Of a DNA stretch of 26,705 bases, positions 8,530-15,653 are shown one piece after another (within the stretch, counting starts at the first letter, position 1; each line of letters opens with the position of its first letter). The notes beneath the pieces are model-generated. The model did not search any database. It was not told the origin of the DNA and saw nothing but the letters and a program-made list of their open reading frames with translations. The DNA comes from JAAYYM01 sp964483155 (GTDB lineage: Bacteria > Bacillota > Clostridia > Lachnospirales > Lachnospiraceae). The translations under genes were made by a program, and so were the position numbers. The stretch lies in assembly GCA_964483155.1 (NCBI GenBank), contig CAZAAC010000036.1, positions 1 to 26,705 on the forward strand, written 5' to 3'.

Positions 8530-8558
8530 ATTATATTACATTTGATTTTTTACTGCAA
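8530..8558 (-). promoter_or_regulatory. Predicted promoter of the cardiolipin synthase gene
   Basis: Minus-strand -10 TATAAT (8530-8535, perfect) with -35 TTGCAG (8553-8558, three of six) at 17 nt. Confidence 0.5.
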
Positions 8559-8585
8559 TATCTAGCTTCATTTGCCTGCTTTATC

Positions 8586-8614
8586 TTGCGCTTTGCCTAA
8601 AAAAATGCTACACT
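8586..8614 (+). promoter_or_regulatory. Predicted promoter of the small membrane protein gene at 8673
   Basis: -35 TTGCGC (8586-8591), 17-nt spacer ending in TGC, and -10 TACACT (8609-8614), so an extended -10 (TGC before the box) supports the weak -35. The leader would be about 50 nt. Confidence 0.5.
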
Positions 8615-8672
8615 ATTCCATGCAATACCGCTATTTTTTGTTCTATTAGTTTATAATTAGGAGGAATGATTG

Positions 8673-9146
8673 ATGTCAACACTTACTATTGTTTTACTCT
8701 CTATAACTGGTGTATTATTGATTGTTGCTGTTGTTCTCTATATTTTAGGGAAAAAAGCCCAAAAGAAGCAGGCTGCACAGCAAGAACAGATTGAGGCTGC
8801 AAAGCAAACCGTATCTATGCTGATTATTGATAAAAAGCGTATGAAACTTAAGGACTCAGGACTTCCCGCAATCGTAATCAATCAAACTCCCAAGCTACTC
8901 CGTAATTCCAAGATGCCCATTGTAAAGGCTAAGGTTGGACCTCAAATGATGACTCTTGTCTGTGATGAAAAGATATTTGATTCTATTCCTGTCAAGAAAG
9001 AGGTCAAAGCCGTTGTAAGTGGTATCTACATTACCGGCGTAAAGGGCCTTAGAGGTGGTGTTAAGGTAGCACCAAAGAAACTGGGATTTTTTAAAAGGAC
9101 TTTAGCAGCAGCACAGGAAAAGGCTGGTGCAAAACCAATCAAATAA
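8673..9146 (+). CDS. Small membrane-anchored protein of unknown function (Lachnospiraceae-type family)
   Basis: I recognise the sequence type from Lachnospiraceae genomes but know no function. The 157-residue protein has one N-terminal membrane helix (about 3-25) followed by a basic stop sequence (GKKAQKKQ), so most of it should face the cytoplasm. A short Gln/Ala/Glu-rich linker leads to a compact domain (about 45-135) that includes SMLIIDKKRMKLKDSGLP, VKAKVGPQMMTLVCDEKIF and GIYITGVKGLRGG. The tail is Lys/Ala-rich. No catalytic motif is visible. The ATG at 8673 is preferred to the TTG just before it because AGGAGGA (8659-8665) sits 7 nt upstream. It is a single-gene unit with its own promoter and converges on galU across a bidirectional terminator. 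Confidence 0.85.
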   Translation: MSTLTIVLLSITGVLLIVAVVLYILGKKAQKKQAAQQEQIEAAKQTVSMLIIDKKRMKLKDSGLPAIVINQTPKLLRNSKMPIVKAKVGPQMMTLVCDEKIFDSIPVKKEVKAVVSGIYITGVKGLRGGVKVAPKKLGFFKRTLAAAQEKAGAKPIK

Positions 9147-9156
9147 TTTCAAAAAG

Positions 9157-9187
9157 AAAGTCCCAATTCAATAGAAATTGGGACTTT
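9157..9187. terminator. Bidirectional terminator between the 8673 gene and galU
   Basis: Perfect 12-bp stem AAAGTCCCAATT / AATTGGGACTTT (9157-9168 and 9176-9187) with a 7-nt loop. It is followed by a T-rich run on the plus strand and preceded by AAAAAGAAAG, which gives a U-rich tail on the minus strand. It serves both convergent genes. Confidence 0.85.
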
Positions 9188-9213
9188 TATTATACTACTA
9201 TCTTTACCAATTC

Positions 9214-10104
9214 TTATTCATAATCTAACATTTCACTCATGTTATCGTTTAATGCCTTCAGATACTCTGCCATTTCGACCTTTATTTCATCATTTCGTAG
9301 TGCAAATTCGATATTGGCCTGGATAAATCCCAGCTTAGTTCCAACATCATAACGATGGCCTTTGAACTCATACGCATACATAGCCTCATCCTTAGAGAGT
9401 CTGCGAAGTGCATCCGTTAACTGTATTTCGCCACCAGTTCCAACATCCTGTGTTTCTAAATAAGGAAAAATAGATGGCGTTATAATATATCTTCCCAGTA
9501 TAGCAATATCACTTGGTGCATCTTCCAGTTTTGGCTTCTCCACCAAATCTCTGACTTTATATACCCTTGCATCAATGGCTTTGCAATCCACAATTCCATA
9601 TTTATTGACAACTTCATGAGCAACCTTTTGTACCCCGAGAACAGATGTCTTATACTCATTAAACACTTCCATCATTTGACTGAGACAAGGTTTCTTTGAT
9701 ACTACGACATCATCTCCGAGTAATACTGCAAATGGCTCGTTTCCTATAAAATGTTTTGCTGTCAGTATTGCATGCCCGAGTCCTCTGGGTTCTTTTTGCC
9801 TAATATAATGTATATTTGCCATCTCAGAAATACCTCTTACCATTTCTAGCAATTCTGTTTTGGCACTTTTTTCAAGTTCCAATTCGAGTTCTATCGAGCG
9901 ATCAAAATGGTCCTCGATGGAACGTTTGTTGCGACCAGTTACAATGATAATATCTTGAATACCAGAAGCAACCGCTTCCTCAATAATATATTGTATCGTT
10001 GGTTTATCTACGATTGCCAGCATTTCTTTTGGCTGTGCTTTGGTTGCTGGTAAAAATCTTGTTCCCAATCCCGCTGCTGGAATAATTGCTTTCTTTACCT
10101 TCAT
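9214..10104 (-). CDS. galU: UTP--glucose-1-phosphate uridylyltransferase
   Basis: Makes UDP-glucose from UTP and glucose-1-phosphate in the cytoplasm, feeding glycolipid, capsule and cell-wall polysaccharide synthesis. The 296-residue length is standard. The nucleotide-binding signature GLGTRFLPATKAQPKEML lies at about 12-29. LLGDDVV is the metal-binding Asp region, and VEKPKLEDAPSDIAILGRYI and the GGEIQLTDAL segment are the usual GalU marks. The ATG at 10104 has AGGAGG at about 6 nt; this site overlaps the stop codon of the DUF1934 gene 10 nt upstream, so translation of the two is likely coupled. It is the last gene of the ispE-GntR-murI-DUF1934-galU chain and ends at a bidirectional terminator. 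Confidence 0.97.
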   Translation of the reverse strand: MKVKKAIIPAAGLGTRFLPATKAQPKEMLAIVDKPTIQYIIEEAVASGIQDIIIVTGRNKRSIEDHFDRSIELELELEKSAKTELLEMVRGISEMANIHYIRQKEPRGLGHAILTAKHFIGNEPFAVLLGDDVVVSKKPCLSQMMEVFNEYKTSVLGVQKVAHEVVNKYGIVDCKAIDARVYKVRDLVEKPKLEDAPSDIAILGRYIITPSIFPYLETQDVGTGGEIQLTDALRRLSKDEAMYAYEFKGHRYDVGTKLGFIQANIEFALRNDEIKVEMAEYLKALNDNMSEMLDYE

Positions 10105-10114
10105 GTTTTTCCTC

Positions 10115-10561
10115 CTAATGTAATGAAAACTTTGACTCTTCTTTTGATTTTATATTCATTTCGATTTTACAGTCTGCCAAAAATTCATAATTTACTTCTA
10201 ATGCATAGTCAATATCAATTTTTATCGTTTCTTTTGTCTCATGAATATTAACTTTTTTAGCATCTACTCCAATTAGGATATTCCCATATGGCGTGATATA
10301 GTTTGTCATGGTTTTCTTATTTTCTTCAAAAACCATATGTACATTTGTTACACCGGTTTTTGTTAAATCCATCGAATTTCCATTAAATTTTACTACGTTT
10401 TTTGTTAAACCTTCAAATCCTTCCATTACTTCATCATAAAGCAAATAATTTGTCTTACTTTTTTTATAATAAAGACCACTTGTAATAATCTCAATCAGAT
10501 CACTGTCTAAGTCATTTCCAAATTGAAGACCTTTCACGGATATCAATACTTCTTTTGTCAT
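10115..10561 (-). CDS. DUF1934 family protein (YwiB-like, calycin-type beta barrel)
   Basis: A 148-residue protein with no signal peptide or membrane helix. It matches the DUF1934 pattern: opening KEVLISVKGLQFG, YYKKSKTNYLLYDEVMEGFEG in the middle, then strand after strand of alternating polar and hydrophobic residues (KKVNIHETKETIKIDIDYAL). Family members are predicted small beta barrels of lipocalin-like shape; their ligand and role are not known to me. The ATG at 10561 has GAGGAG at 7 nt, placed inside the last codons of murI, and only 1 nt separates the two reading frames. Its fixed place between murI and galU suggests an envelope-related task, but that is guilt by association only. Confidence 0.85.
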   Translation of the reverse strand: MTKEVLISVKGLQFGNDLDSDLIEIITSGLYYKKSKTNYLLYDEVMEGFEGLTKNVVKFNGNSMDLTKTGVTNVHMVFEENKKTMTNYITPYGNILIGVDAKKVNIHETKETIKIDIDYALEVNYEFLADCKIEMNIKSKEESKFSLH

Positions 10562-10562
10562 T

Positions 10563-11402
10563 CTAATACTCCTCTATATTTACCTGTTCTGTAGCAGGTC
10601 CTGCTGCAAGCTCTTCATTGAAATTTGAGAATATCGTTTCAGCAAAATTTCTAAATTTGTCCGCAACATCACTAACAAAAAATTTATATTTTTCAGGATC
10701 TCTGTTCTCTTCTGGCAGATGAAGCAATTCTTTCGATTCTAATAGCTCCTTCAATTCTTTTGCAGTTTCATAAGCCGGATTTACAAGTGACACCTTTTCT
10801 CCAACTACGTCCCCAATCGTTTTTTTAAGCAATGGGTAGTGGGTACATCCTAATATTAAGGTGTCAATATCCTCTCTCAGCAGCTCCTTAAGATACCGTC
10901 GTGCCATTTCATATGTGATACTGTCTTCCCATAATCCTTCTTCTACCAAAGGCACAAACAAGGGGCAGGCTTTTCCTAACACAGTAATTTGTTCATTTCT
11001 CTGTCTGATAAAGCGCTCATACATTTCACTGTTAATAGTACTTTCTGTCGCGATAATCCCTATTTTCCCATTTTTTGTTCTATCAACTGCAGCTTTAGCG
11101 CCTGGCTTAACAACTCCAATAATAGGGACCTCCAGCTCTTTCTCAACTTCTTCAAGTGCACATGCACTGGCCGTATTACAAGCAACTACAATTGCCTTTA
11201 CATCATAGGTCTGCAAAAACCTTATGATTTGCCTTGTATATTTTGTTATCGTATTTTTTGATTTACTTCCATAGGGAACCCGCGCCGTATCTCCAAAATA
11301 GACGATCCTCTCGTTTGGAATCTGTCTTATTATTTCCTTTACTACTGTCAATCCACCCACACCGGAATCAAATACACCAATTGGGTTTTCCTTGTTATTC
11401 AT
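10563..11402 (-). CDS. murI: Glutamate racemase
   Basis: Makes D-glutamate for the second position of the peptidoglycan peptide, acting in the cytoplasm without a cofactor. The 279-residue protein carries the family marks: FDSGVGGLTV at 11-20 with the conserved Asp and Ser, the first catalytic Cys75 in VACNTASA, and the second in LGCTHYPLL (Cys186, with His188). Length is normal and nothing is missing. The ATG at 11402 has GAGGT at about 8 nt. It lies 69 nt after the GntR regulator stop; a weak promoter-like match (TAGACA, 17 nt, CATTAA) occurs in that gap but is not convincing. The DUF1934 gene follows after a single nucleotide. Confidence 0.97.
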   Translation of the reverse strand: MNNKENPIGVFDSGVGGLTVVKEIIRQIPNERIVYFGDTARVPYGSKSKNTITKYTRQIIRFLQTYDVKAIVVACNTASACALEEVEKELEVPIIGVVKPGAKAAVDRTKNGKIGIIATESTINSEMYERFIRQRNEQITVLGKACPLFVPLVEEGLWEDSITYEMARRYLKELLREDIDTLILGCTHYPLLKKTIGDVVGEKVSLVNPAYETAKELKELLESKELLHLPEENRDPEKYKFFVSDVADKFRNFAETIFSNFNEELAAGPATEQVNIEEY

Positions 11403-11471
11403 ATCAATTACCTCATAGTGACTATTCTAACTTTTTAATGCAATCCTCTAAGAAACTTGTCTAATCCCCCT

Positions 11472-12140
11472 CTACAAATCCAGTTGACTGATGATATTCA
11501 TTTCCTGATTATCAATATGACTTTGAATCAGCTTTTCTGCTGTTTCGCTATCTCCTTTGGCAATACTATTACTAATCTTATCATGTTCTTCTATTAAACG
11601 CATATGATTTCTGCTGTCCTTCACATATTCCAAACGGTAGCGATAAACCTGCTCCGCCAGATTATTAACCATTTGTACCAGTCTCCTGTTGCCAGTCGAC
11701 ATTAATATAATGTCATGAAATTTTACATCTGACTGTGCTATCGTCGTAGCATCTTTCGTCAATGTAGATTTTGCAAATTCAGCATTGGCTTCATGCAGAT
11801 TTTGTTTTTCCTCGTCAGTCATTCTCGCACATGCAAGTCTGACTGCAAGTGAATCAAGCGTTCTTCTTACCTCCAGCACATCCTGTAAATCCTGTTTTGA
11901 AATCCTGGATACCTCTGCGCCTCTTCGCGGTACCATTGTAACTAATCCCTCTAGTGATAGCTTATGAATCGCCTCTCGGATTGGTGTCCTGCTGACGCCC
12001 AGACAGTTCGCTAAATGAATCTCCATCAAGCGTTCGCCTGGCTTTAATTCCCCTGTCAGTATTCTCTGCCTGAGTGTATTAAATACTACATCTCGTAGTG
12101 GTAAAAATTCATCCATATTCATCAAAAATTCTTTATCCAT
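11472..12140 (-). CDS. GntR-family transcription regulator, FadR/FCD subfamily
   Basis: A 222-residue DNA-binding regulator. The N-terminal winged helix (about 8-72) includes LRQRILTGELKPGERLME and the recognition segment LGVSRTPIREAIHKLSLEGLV. The C-terminal all-helical FCD domain keeps the Asp/His metal set in DVKFHD, EEHDKI and SHIDNQE. Such proteins bind small carboxylates; the effector here cannot be inferred. The start at 12140 is chosen because AAGGAGGG lies about 8 nt upstream; an ATG at 12161 in the same frame lacks a site. The first 8 nt overlap the end of ispE (ATGGATAA), which points to coupled translation. Targets are unknown; its own operon is a natural guess but no operator was recognised. 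Confidence 0.92.
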   Translation of the reverse strand: MDKEFLMNMDEFLPLRDVVFNTLRQRILTGELKPGERLMEIHLANCLGVSRTPIREAIHKLSLEGLVTMVPRRGAEVSRISKQDLQDVLEVRRTLDSLAVRLACARMTDEEKQNLHEANAEFAKSTLTKDATTIAQSDVKFHDIILMSTGNRRLVQMVNNLAEQVYRYRLEYVKDSRNHMRLIEEHDKISNSIAKGDSETAEKLIQSHIDNQEMNIISQLDL

Positions 12141-13020
12141 ATTGGAGCCCTCCTTTTTCATTATATGTGTTTGTCAGAAAAACCTGTTTTGCTATCCCGC
12201 TTTGCTTTAATTCCTTATATGCCTTCATTGCTACCTCTTTCTCATTATATAGACCAAATACCGTCGGTCCGCTCCCGCTCATAAGTGCACTTAATGCACC
12301 TCTGTTTTTCATAAAATCTTTAATCTCTTCTATAATAGGATACTTTTTTACTGTTACCGTCTCTAAAACATTTTCCAGTTTATCTGCAATTTTTTTTAAG
12401 TTTTGCTCTTTAATTGCCTCAACAATACCATTGATATCAGGATGTCTTGTTATTTCGTCAACATGCAAATTCTCATATATATACTTCGTTGATACACTGA
12501 TTCCTGGCTTTGCAATCAATACTTTGCAGTACGGTGCAGCTGGAAGTGGTGTTAGAATCTCTCCTATCCCTTCTGAAAGTGCTGTTCCTCGCATGATGCA
12601 GTAAGGAACATCAGCACCTAACTTAAGCCCGCGTTCCATTAATTCTTTCTCGCACAAACCCAGACAGAACATCTTATTAATACCCTGCAGTACTACGGCT
12701 GCATCTGCGCTACCGCCAGCCAGCCCTGCGGCTACGGGAATATGTTTCTTTAAATTTATTTTTACTCCTTTTTCTATTGTAAATTCATCTATTAGTAACT
12801 TAGCTGCTTTATATATCAAATTATCCTCATTAGTCGGCAGATAACTTAAATTTGTTATGATTTCGATTCCTTTTTGGCTTGTCTTTTCAATTGCAATCAA
12901 ATCATATAAATCTATATTCTGCATAACCATACGAACCTCATGGTAGCCATCTTCTCGTCGTCGTATAACATCAAGCCCTAAATTAATCTTTGCCCTTGCC
13001 TTCAATTTTATTTGATCCAT
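12133..13020 (-). CDS. ispE: 4-diphosphocytidyl-2-C-methyl-D-erythritol kinase
   Basis: Phosphorylates CDP-methylerythritol with ATP in the non-mevalonate isoprenoid pathway, which supplies undecaprenyl phosphate for wall synthesis. The 295-residue GHMP kinase opens with LKARAKINLGLDV. It has the glycine-rich ATP loop PVAAGLAGGSADAAVVL in the middle and the third motif SGSGPTVFGL near the C-terminus. The start at 13020 matches the family; the frame is open back to an ATG at 13056, but that has no ribosome binding site. AAGGAG stands 12 nt before the chosen ATG, a rather long gap. Its stop overlaps the GntR gene by 8 nt. It probably leads the chain of genes running to galU and is divergent from the SigD-linked gene at 13241. 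Confidence 0.95.
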   Translation of the reverse strand: MDQIKLKARAKINLGLDVIRRREDGYHEVRMVMQNIDLYDLIAIEKTSQKGIEIITNLSYLPTNEDNLIYKAAKLLIDEFTIEKGVKINLKKHIPVAAGLAGGSADAAVVLQGINKMFCLGLCEKELMERGLKLGADVPYCIMRGTALSEGIGEILTPLPAAPYCKVLIAKPGISVSTKYIYENLHVDEITRHPDINGIVEAIKEQNLKKIADKLENVLETVTVKKYPIIEEIKDFMKNRGALSALMSGSGPTVFGLYNEKEVAMKAYKELKQSGIAKQVFLTNTYNEKGGLQYG

Positions 13021-13067
13021 AATAATGGGTATCTCCTTGCATTTTGTATACGACATGTCTTATTACT

Positions 13068-13095
13068 ATATTACCATTTCTGCTTTATTTTTCAA
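13068..13095 (-). promoter_or_regulatory. Possible promoter of ispE
   Basis: Minus-strand -35 TTGAAA (13090-13095, five of six) with -10 TAATAT (13068-13073) at 16 nt; an overlapping TATAGT at 19 nt is an alternative. Confidence 0.4.
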
Positions 13096-13105
13096 TACTA
13101 AACAC

Positions 13106-13133
13106 TAATGTTTTAAAAATATCCTGCCGATAT
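13106..13133 (+). promoter_or_regulatory. Predicted flagellar sigma-28/SigD promoter
   Basis: TAATGTTT (13106-13113), a 12-nt spacer, then GCCGATAT (13126-13133). The -10 is identical to the Bacillus SigD consensus GCCGATAT. The upstream box differs from the sigma-28 consensus TAAAGTTT at one base, and the spacer is one longer than the usual 11. No comparable sigma-70 promoter was found in the same gap on this strand. It predicts a leader of about 100 nt for the gene at 13241. Confidence 0.6.
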
Positions 13134-13153
13134 ATGCTATGAAACCGAAAATA

Positions 13154-13176
13154 TTAACAAGGTTTTTCCTTGCTAA
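13154..13176 (+). other. Leader hairpin upstream of the SigD-linked gene
   Basis: TTAACAAGG and CCTTGCTAA flank a T5 loop; all positions pair except one A-C. It lies within the predicted leader, about 20 nt after the -10 box. There is no T-tract afterwards, so it is not a terminator. Confidence 0.35.
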
Positions 13177-13240
13177 TGCGAATAACTTAATCAGTGTATA
13201 CGGGTATATAGACCCACACTCATACCAAGGAGGGTAATTT

Positions 13241-13852
13241 ATGAGCATAAACGGAATTTCGGGTTATTCGTCGGTAGCTGACGCATATAGTACATATACT
13301 ACCAAAACAAAAGCTACAGACGCAGAAACCTCGGCTAAAACTACTAATACAACAAAAACTGAGACCCCTGCTGAAACCGGTGTCATTTATGAATCATCGG
13401 CTTCCTCAACGGAAAAAACTTATACACAGGATACAAATCTAGTTGCTCAGTTAAAAGCTGATGCGGAAGAAAGAACTGCACAGCTTCAGAATCTTGTTCG
13501 AGAAATGCTTCTAAAGCAGGGAAATACTTACCATGAAGCAAATAATCTCTGGAAGTTTTTATCGAGCGGTGATTATACGGTTCCCCAGGCAGTTAGGGAA
13601 AAAGCACAAACAGATATCGCAGAAAATGGCTATTGGGGTGTTGATCAAACATCTGACCGTATTATAGATATGGCGAAAGCTTTAACAGGCGGTGATCCCG
13701 ATAAAATCGAGGAAATGAAAGCTGCTTTTGAAAAAGGGTTTAAAGAAGCTACTAAAGCATGGGGTAAAGATTTACCTAGTATATCTTCTGACACATATAA
13801 TGCTGTTATGAAGAAGTTTGATACTTGGGCTGAAGAAGCAGCGCAAATTTAA
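13241..13852 (+). CDS. Unknown protein, probably of the motility regulon (Lachnospiraceae-type family)
   Basis: I recognise the pattern from motile Lachnospiraceae but know no assigned function. The 203-residue protein begins MSINGISGYSSVADAY, with no signal peptide or membrane helix. Residues of about 15-65 are Thr/Ala/Ser/Lys-rich and probably disordered. The rest is helical, with a conserved-looking core: NNLWKFLSSGDYTVPQAV, ENGYWGVDQTSDRIIDMA and FEKGFKEATKAWGKDLP. A short polar N-terminus and disordered region without a Sec signal resemble substrates of the flagellar export system; this is inference. The ATG at 13241 has AAGGAGG at 7 nt. A SigD-type promoter upstream is the best clue to its role. 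It stands alone, divergent from ispE and convergent with pyrD. Confidence 0.85.
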   Translation: MSINGISGYSSVADAYSTYTTKTKATDAETSAKTTNTTKTETPAETGVIYESSASSTEKTYTQDTNLVAQLKADAEERTAQLQNLVREMLLKQGNTYHEANNLWKFLSSGDYTVPQAVREKAQTDIAENGYWGVDQTSDRIIDMAKALTGGDPDKIEEMKAAFEKGFKEATKAWGKDLPSISSDTYNAVMKKFDTWAEEAAQI

Positions 13853-13872
13853 AAATTAAAATTATTTGTATA

Positions 13873-13913
13873 AAAAGTCCGTCATTTGCATGAAAGTCAA
13901 ATGGCGGACTTTT
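13873..13913. terminator. Bidirectional terminator between the 13241 gene and pyrD
   Basis: A 16-bp stem with a single G-T pair (13873-13888 against 13898-13913) and a 9-nt loop, bounded by A-rich and T-rich ends (AAAAGTCC...GGACTTTT). It sits 20 nt after the 13241 gene stop and 22 nt from the pyrD stop. Confidence 0.85.
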
Positions 13914-13935
13914 CAATTCCAATAAATAGTATCTT

Positions 13936-14841
13936 CTATCTTACTGCATGAATAAGTTCTGATATGTTTTTAACATTATATTTTTTCATATATTCTTCGA
14001 TTCCCATTACCACTTCACTTGTCGCATATGGATTATAAAAATTGGCAGCACCTACTGCTATAGCTGTTGCACCTGCCAAAATGAATTCGATGGCATCATC
14101 AGCATTTGCTATACCTCCCATACCGATTATGGGAATCTTAACAGCTCCAGCTACTTGATAGACCATTCTGACTGCGATTGGTTTAATAGCAGGGCCCGAT
14201 AAACCACCCGTCTTATTTGCAAGTGAAAACGTTCTCTTATGAATGTCAATCTTCATCGAGGTCAACGTATTAATCAATGATACTGCATTGGCACCGCCTG
14301 CCTCTGCTGCTTTTGCCATTTCTGTAATATCTGTTACATTAGGACTAAGTTTCATAATGATAGGCTGTTTTGCCTTTTCTTTCAAAGTCTTTGTAATATC
14401 ATACAGGACACCTGCATTTTGTCCGAATGCAATTGCGCCCTCTTTAACATTTGGACATGATACATTTATTTCTAATAAATCGACTTCGGTTTCCGCAAGC
14501 CTCTCAACGACCTCCACATAATCTCTTGTACTTTTTCCACATACATTAACAATGATTTTTGTATCATACTGTTTTAGAAATGGAATATCTCTTTTAATAA
14601 ACATATCCATACCTGGATTTTGCAACCCTATTGCATTAAGCATACCACCATAAACTTCAGCTACCCTAGGTGTAGGATTTCCTTCCCATGGTATATTTGA
14701 TACACCTTTTGTTATGACAGCCCCTAATTGATTTAAATCTACAAAATCCTCATATTCCATTCCAGAGCCAAATGTGCCCGATGCTGTCATAACAGGATTT
14801 TTAAATTCCACACCTGCAATTGTCACTTTCGTATTGATCAT
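13936..14841 (-). CDS. pyrD: Dihydroorotate dehydrogenase B, catalytic subunit
   Basis: Oxidises dihydroorotate to orotate, the fourth step of pyrimidine synthesis. The 301-residue FMN-binding TIM barrel starts with VEFKNPVMTASGTFG. It has the class 1 catalytic Cys129 in EINVSCPN and the phosphate-binding end GMGGIANADDAIEFILAGA. The Cys in place of Ser, together with the adjacent pyrK, identifies the NAD-linked type 1B enzyme, a heterotetramer with PyrK. Its ATG overlaps the end of pyrK by 4 nt (ATGA), so the two subunits are translationally coupled. The pyrC gene lies upstream in the same operon. The gene ends at a bidirectional terminator. Confidence 0.97.
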   Translation of the reverse strand: MINTKVTIAGVEFKNPVMTASGTFGSGMEYEDFVDLNQLGAVITKGVSNIPWEGNPTPRVAEVYGGMLNAIGLQNPGMDMFIKRDIPFLKQYDTKIIVNVCGKSTRDYVEVVERLAETEVDLLEINVSCPNVKEGAIAFGQNAGVLYDITKTLKEKAKQPIIMKLSPNVTDITEMAKAAEAGGANAVSLINTLTSMKIDIHKRTFSLANKTGGLSGPAIKPIAVRMVYQVAGAVKIPIIGMGGIANADDAIEFILAGATAIAVGAANFYNPYATSEVVMGIEEYMKKYNVKNISELIHAVR

Positions 14842-15617
14842 AGAATCACCTCTTCTGCAAGAAATACAGGTCCATCTTTACAGACTCTTCTACTATTAAC
14901 TTGCGCATGCTCGTCCTTATCTGTTGTCTTACATACACAGCCAAGACATGCCCCTACACCACATGCCATTTTCTCTTCCATAGAAATCCAGGCTGGTATC
15001 TTGTGTTCTGCTGCATACTGTTTGATTGCACGCAGCATTGGAGTTGGTCCACAGGCATATATCATATCTGCCGTCAGCCTATTTTCACGAATAGCATCCA
15101 TGACATTTCCTCTCGCACCTATACTTCCATCCTCTGTTGCAATATATATATGTCCATATTTTTCGAGCTCTTTTTCTAAAAACAGTTCGTCCCTATAGCC
15201 AACAATAATTTGCTTATCATGCTTTTGACTGTCTAACTGCTTTGCCAGTTCTAATATTGGTGGGATACCAATTCCACCACCTATGAGAAATACTCTTTTA
15301 CCTGCTTCTTCTAGAGGAAAGCCGTTTCCGAGTGGTCCTAATATCGAAATACTGTCTCCCGCCACATAATTAGCAAACTCTGCAGTTCCCTCACCAATGA
15401 CGCGGTATACGATTCGCAAAAAACCTCTTTCATGATCAATCTCGCATATGCTGATTGGACGCGGTAATAATTTTGACGCATCTTTAGTATAGACTGAAAT
15501 AAACTGTCCAGGTTTTGCATCTATGGCCATGGATGTTTCTATCATCATGCTGAAAATATCCGTTGCTATTTTCTCTTGCCTAATTACTTTTGCTTGTTCT
15601 TTCTTTGGCTTTGCCAT
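14838..15617 (-). CDS. pyrK: Dihydroorotate dehydrogenase B, electron transfer subunit
   Basis: Carries electrons from PyrD FMN through a 2Fe-2S cluster and FAD to NAD+. The 259-residue protein has a ferredoxin-reductase fold: FAD-binding barrel with LLPRPISICEID (RxxS motif), NAD-binding domain with LIGGGIGIPPILELAKQL, and a C-terminal cluster site with Cys219, Cys224, Cys227 and Cys246 (ACGVGACLGC, then VCKDGPVF). All four ligands are present. The ATG at 15617 has GGGGA about 7 nt upstream. It lies 36 nt after pyrC and overlaps pyrD by 4 nt. Confidence 0.97.
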   Translation of the reverse strand: MAKPKKEQAKVIRQEKIATDIFSMMIETSMAIDAKPGQFISVYTKDASKLLPRPISICEIDHERGFLRIVYRVIGEGTAEFANYVAGDSISILGPLGNGFPLEEAGKRVFLIGGGIGIPPILELAKQLDSQKHDKQIIVGYRDELFLEKELEKYGHIYIATEDGSIGARGNVMDAIRENRLTADMIYACGPTPMLRAIKQYAAEHKIPAWISMEEKMACGVGACLGCVCKTTDKDEHAQVNSRRVCKDGPVFLAEEVIL

Positions 15618-15653
15618 ATTGAATCCCCACTTTTTATACTGACTTCTTTTTAT

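Noticed and set aside
11403..11471. Separate promoter for murI
   Set aside because: The best match (TAGACA, 17 nt, CATTAA) has a poor -10, so read-through from the ispE promoter is simpler.
12098..12604. 168-codon plus-strand open frame opposite ispE
   Set aside because: It lies antisense to a clear ispE, has no ribosome site and no family resemblance.
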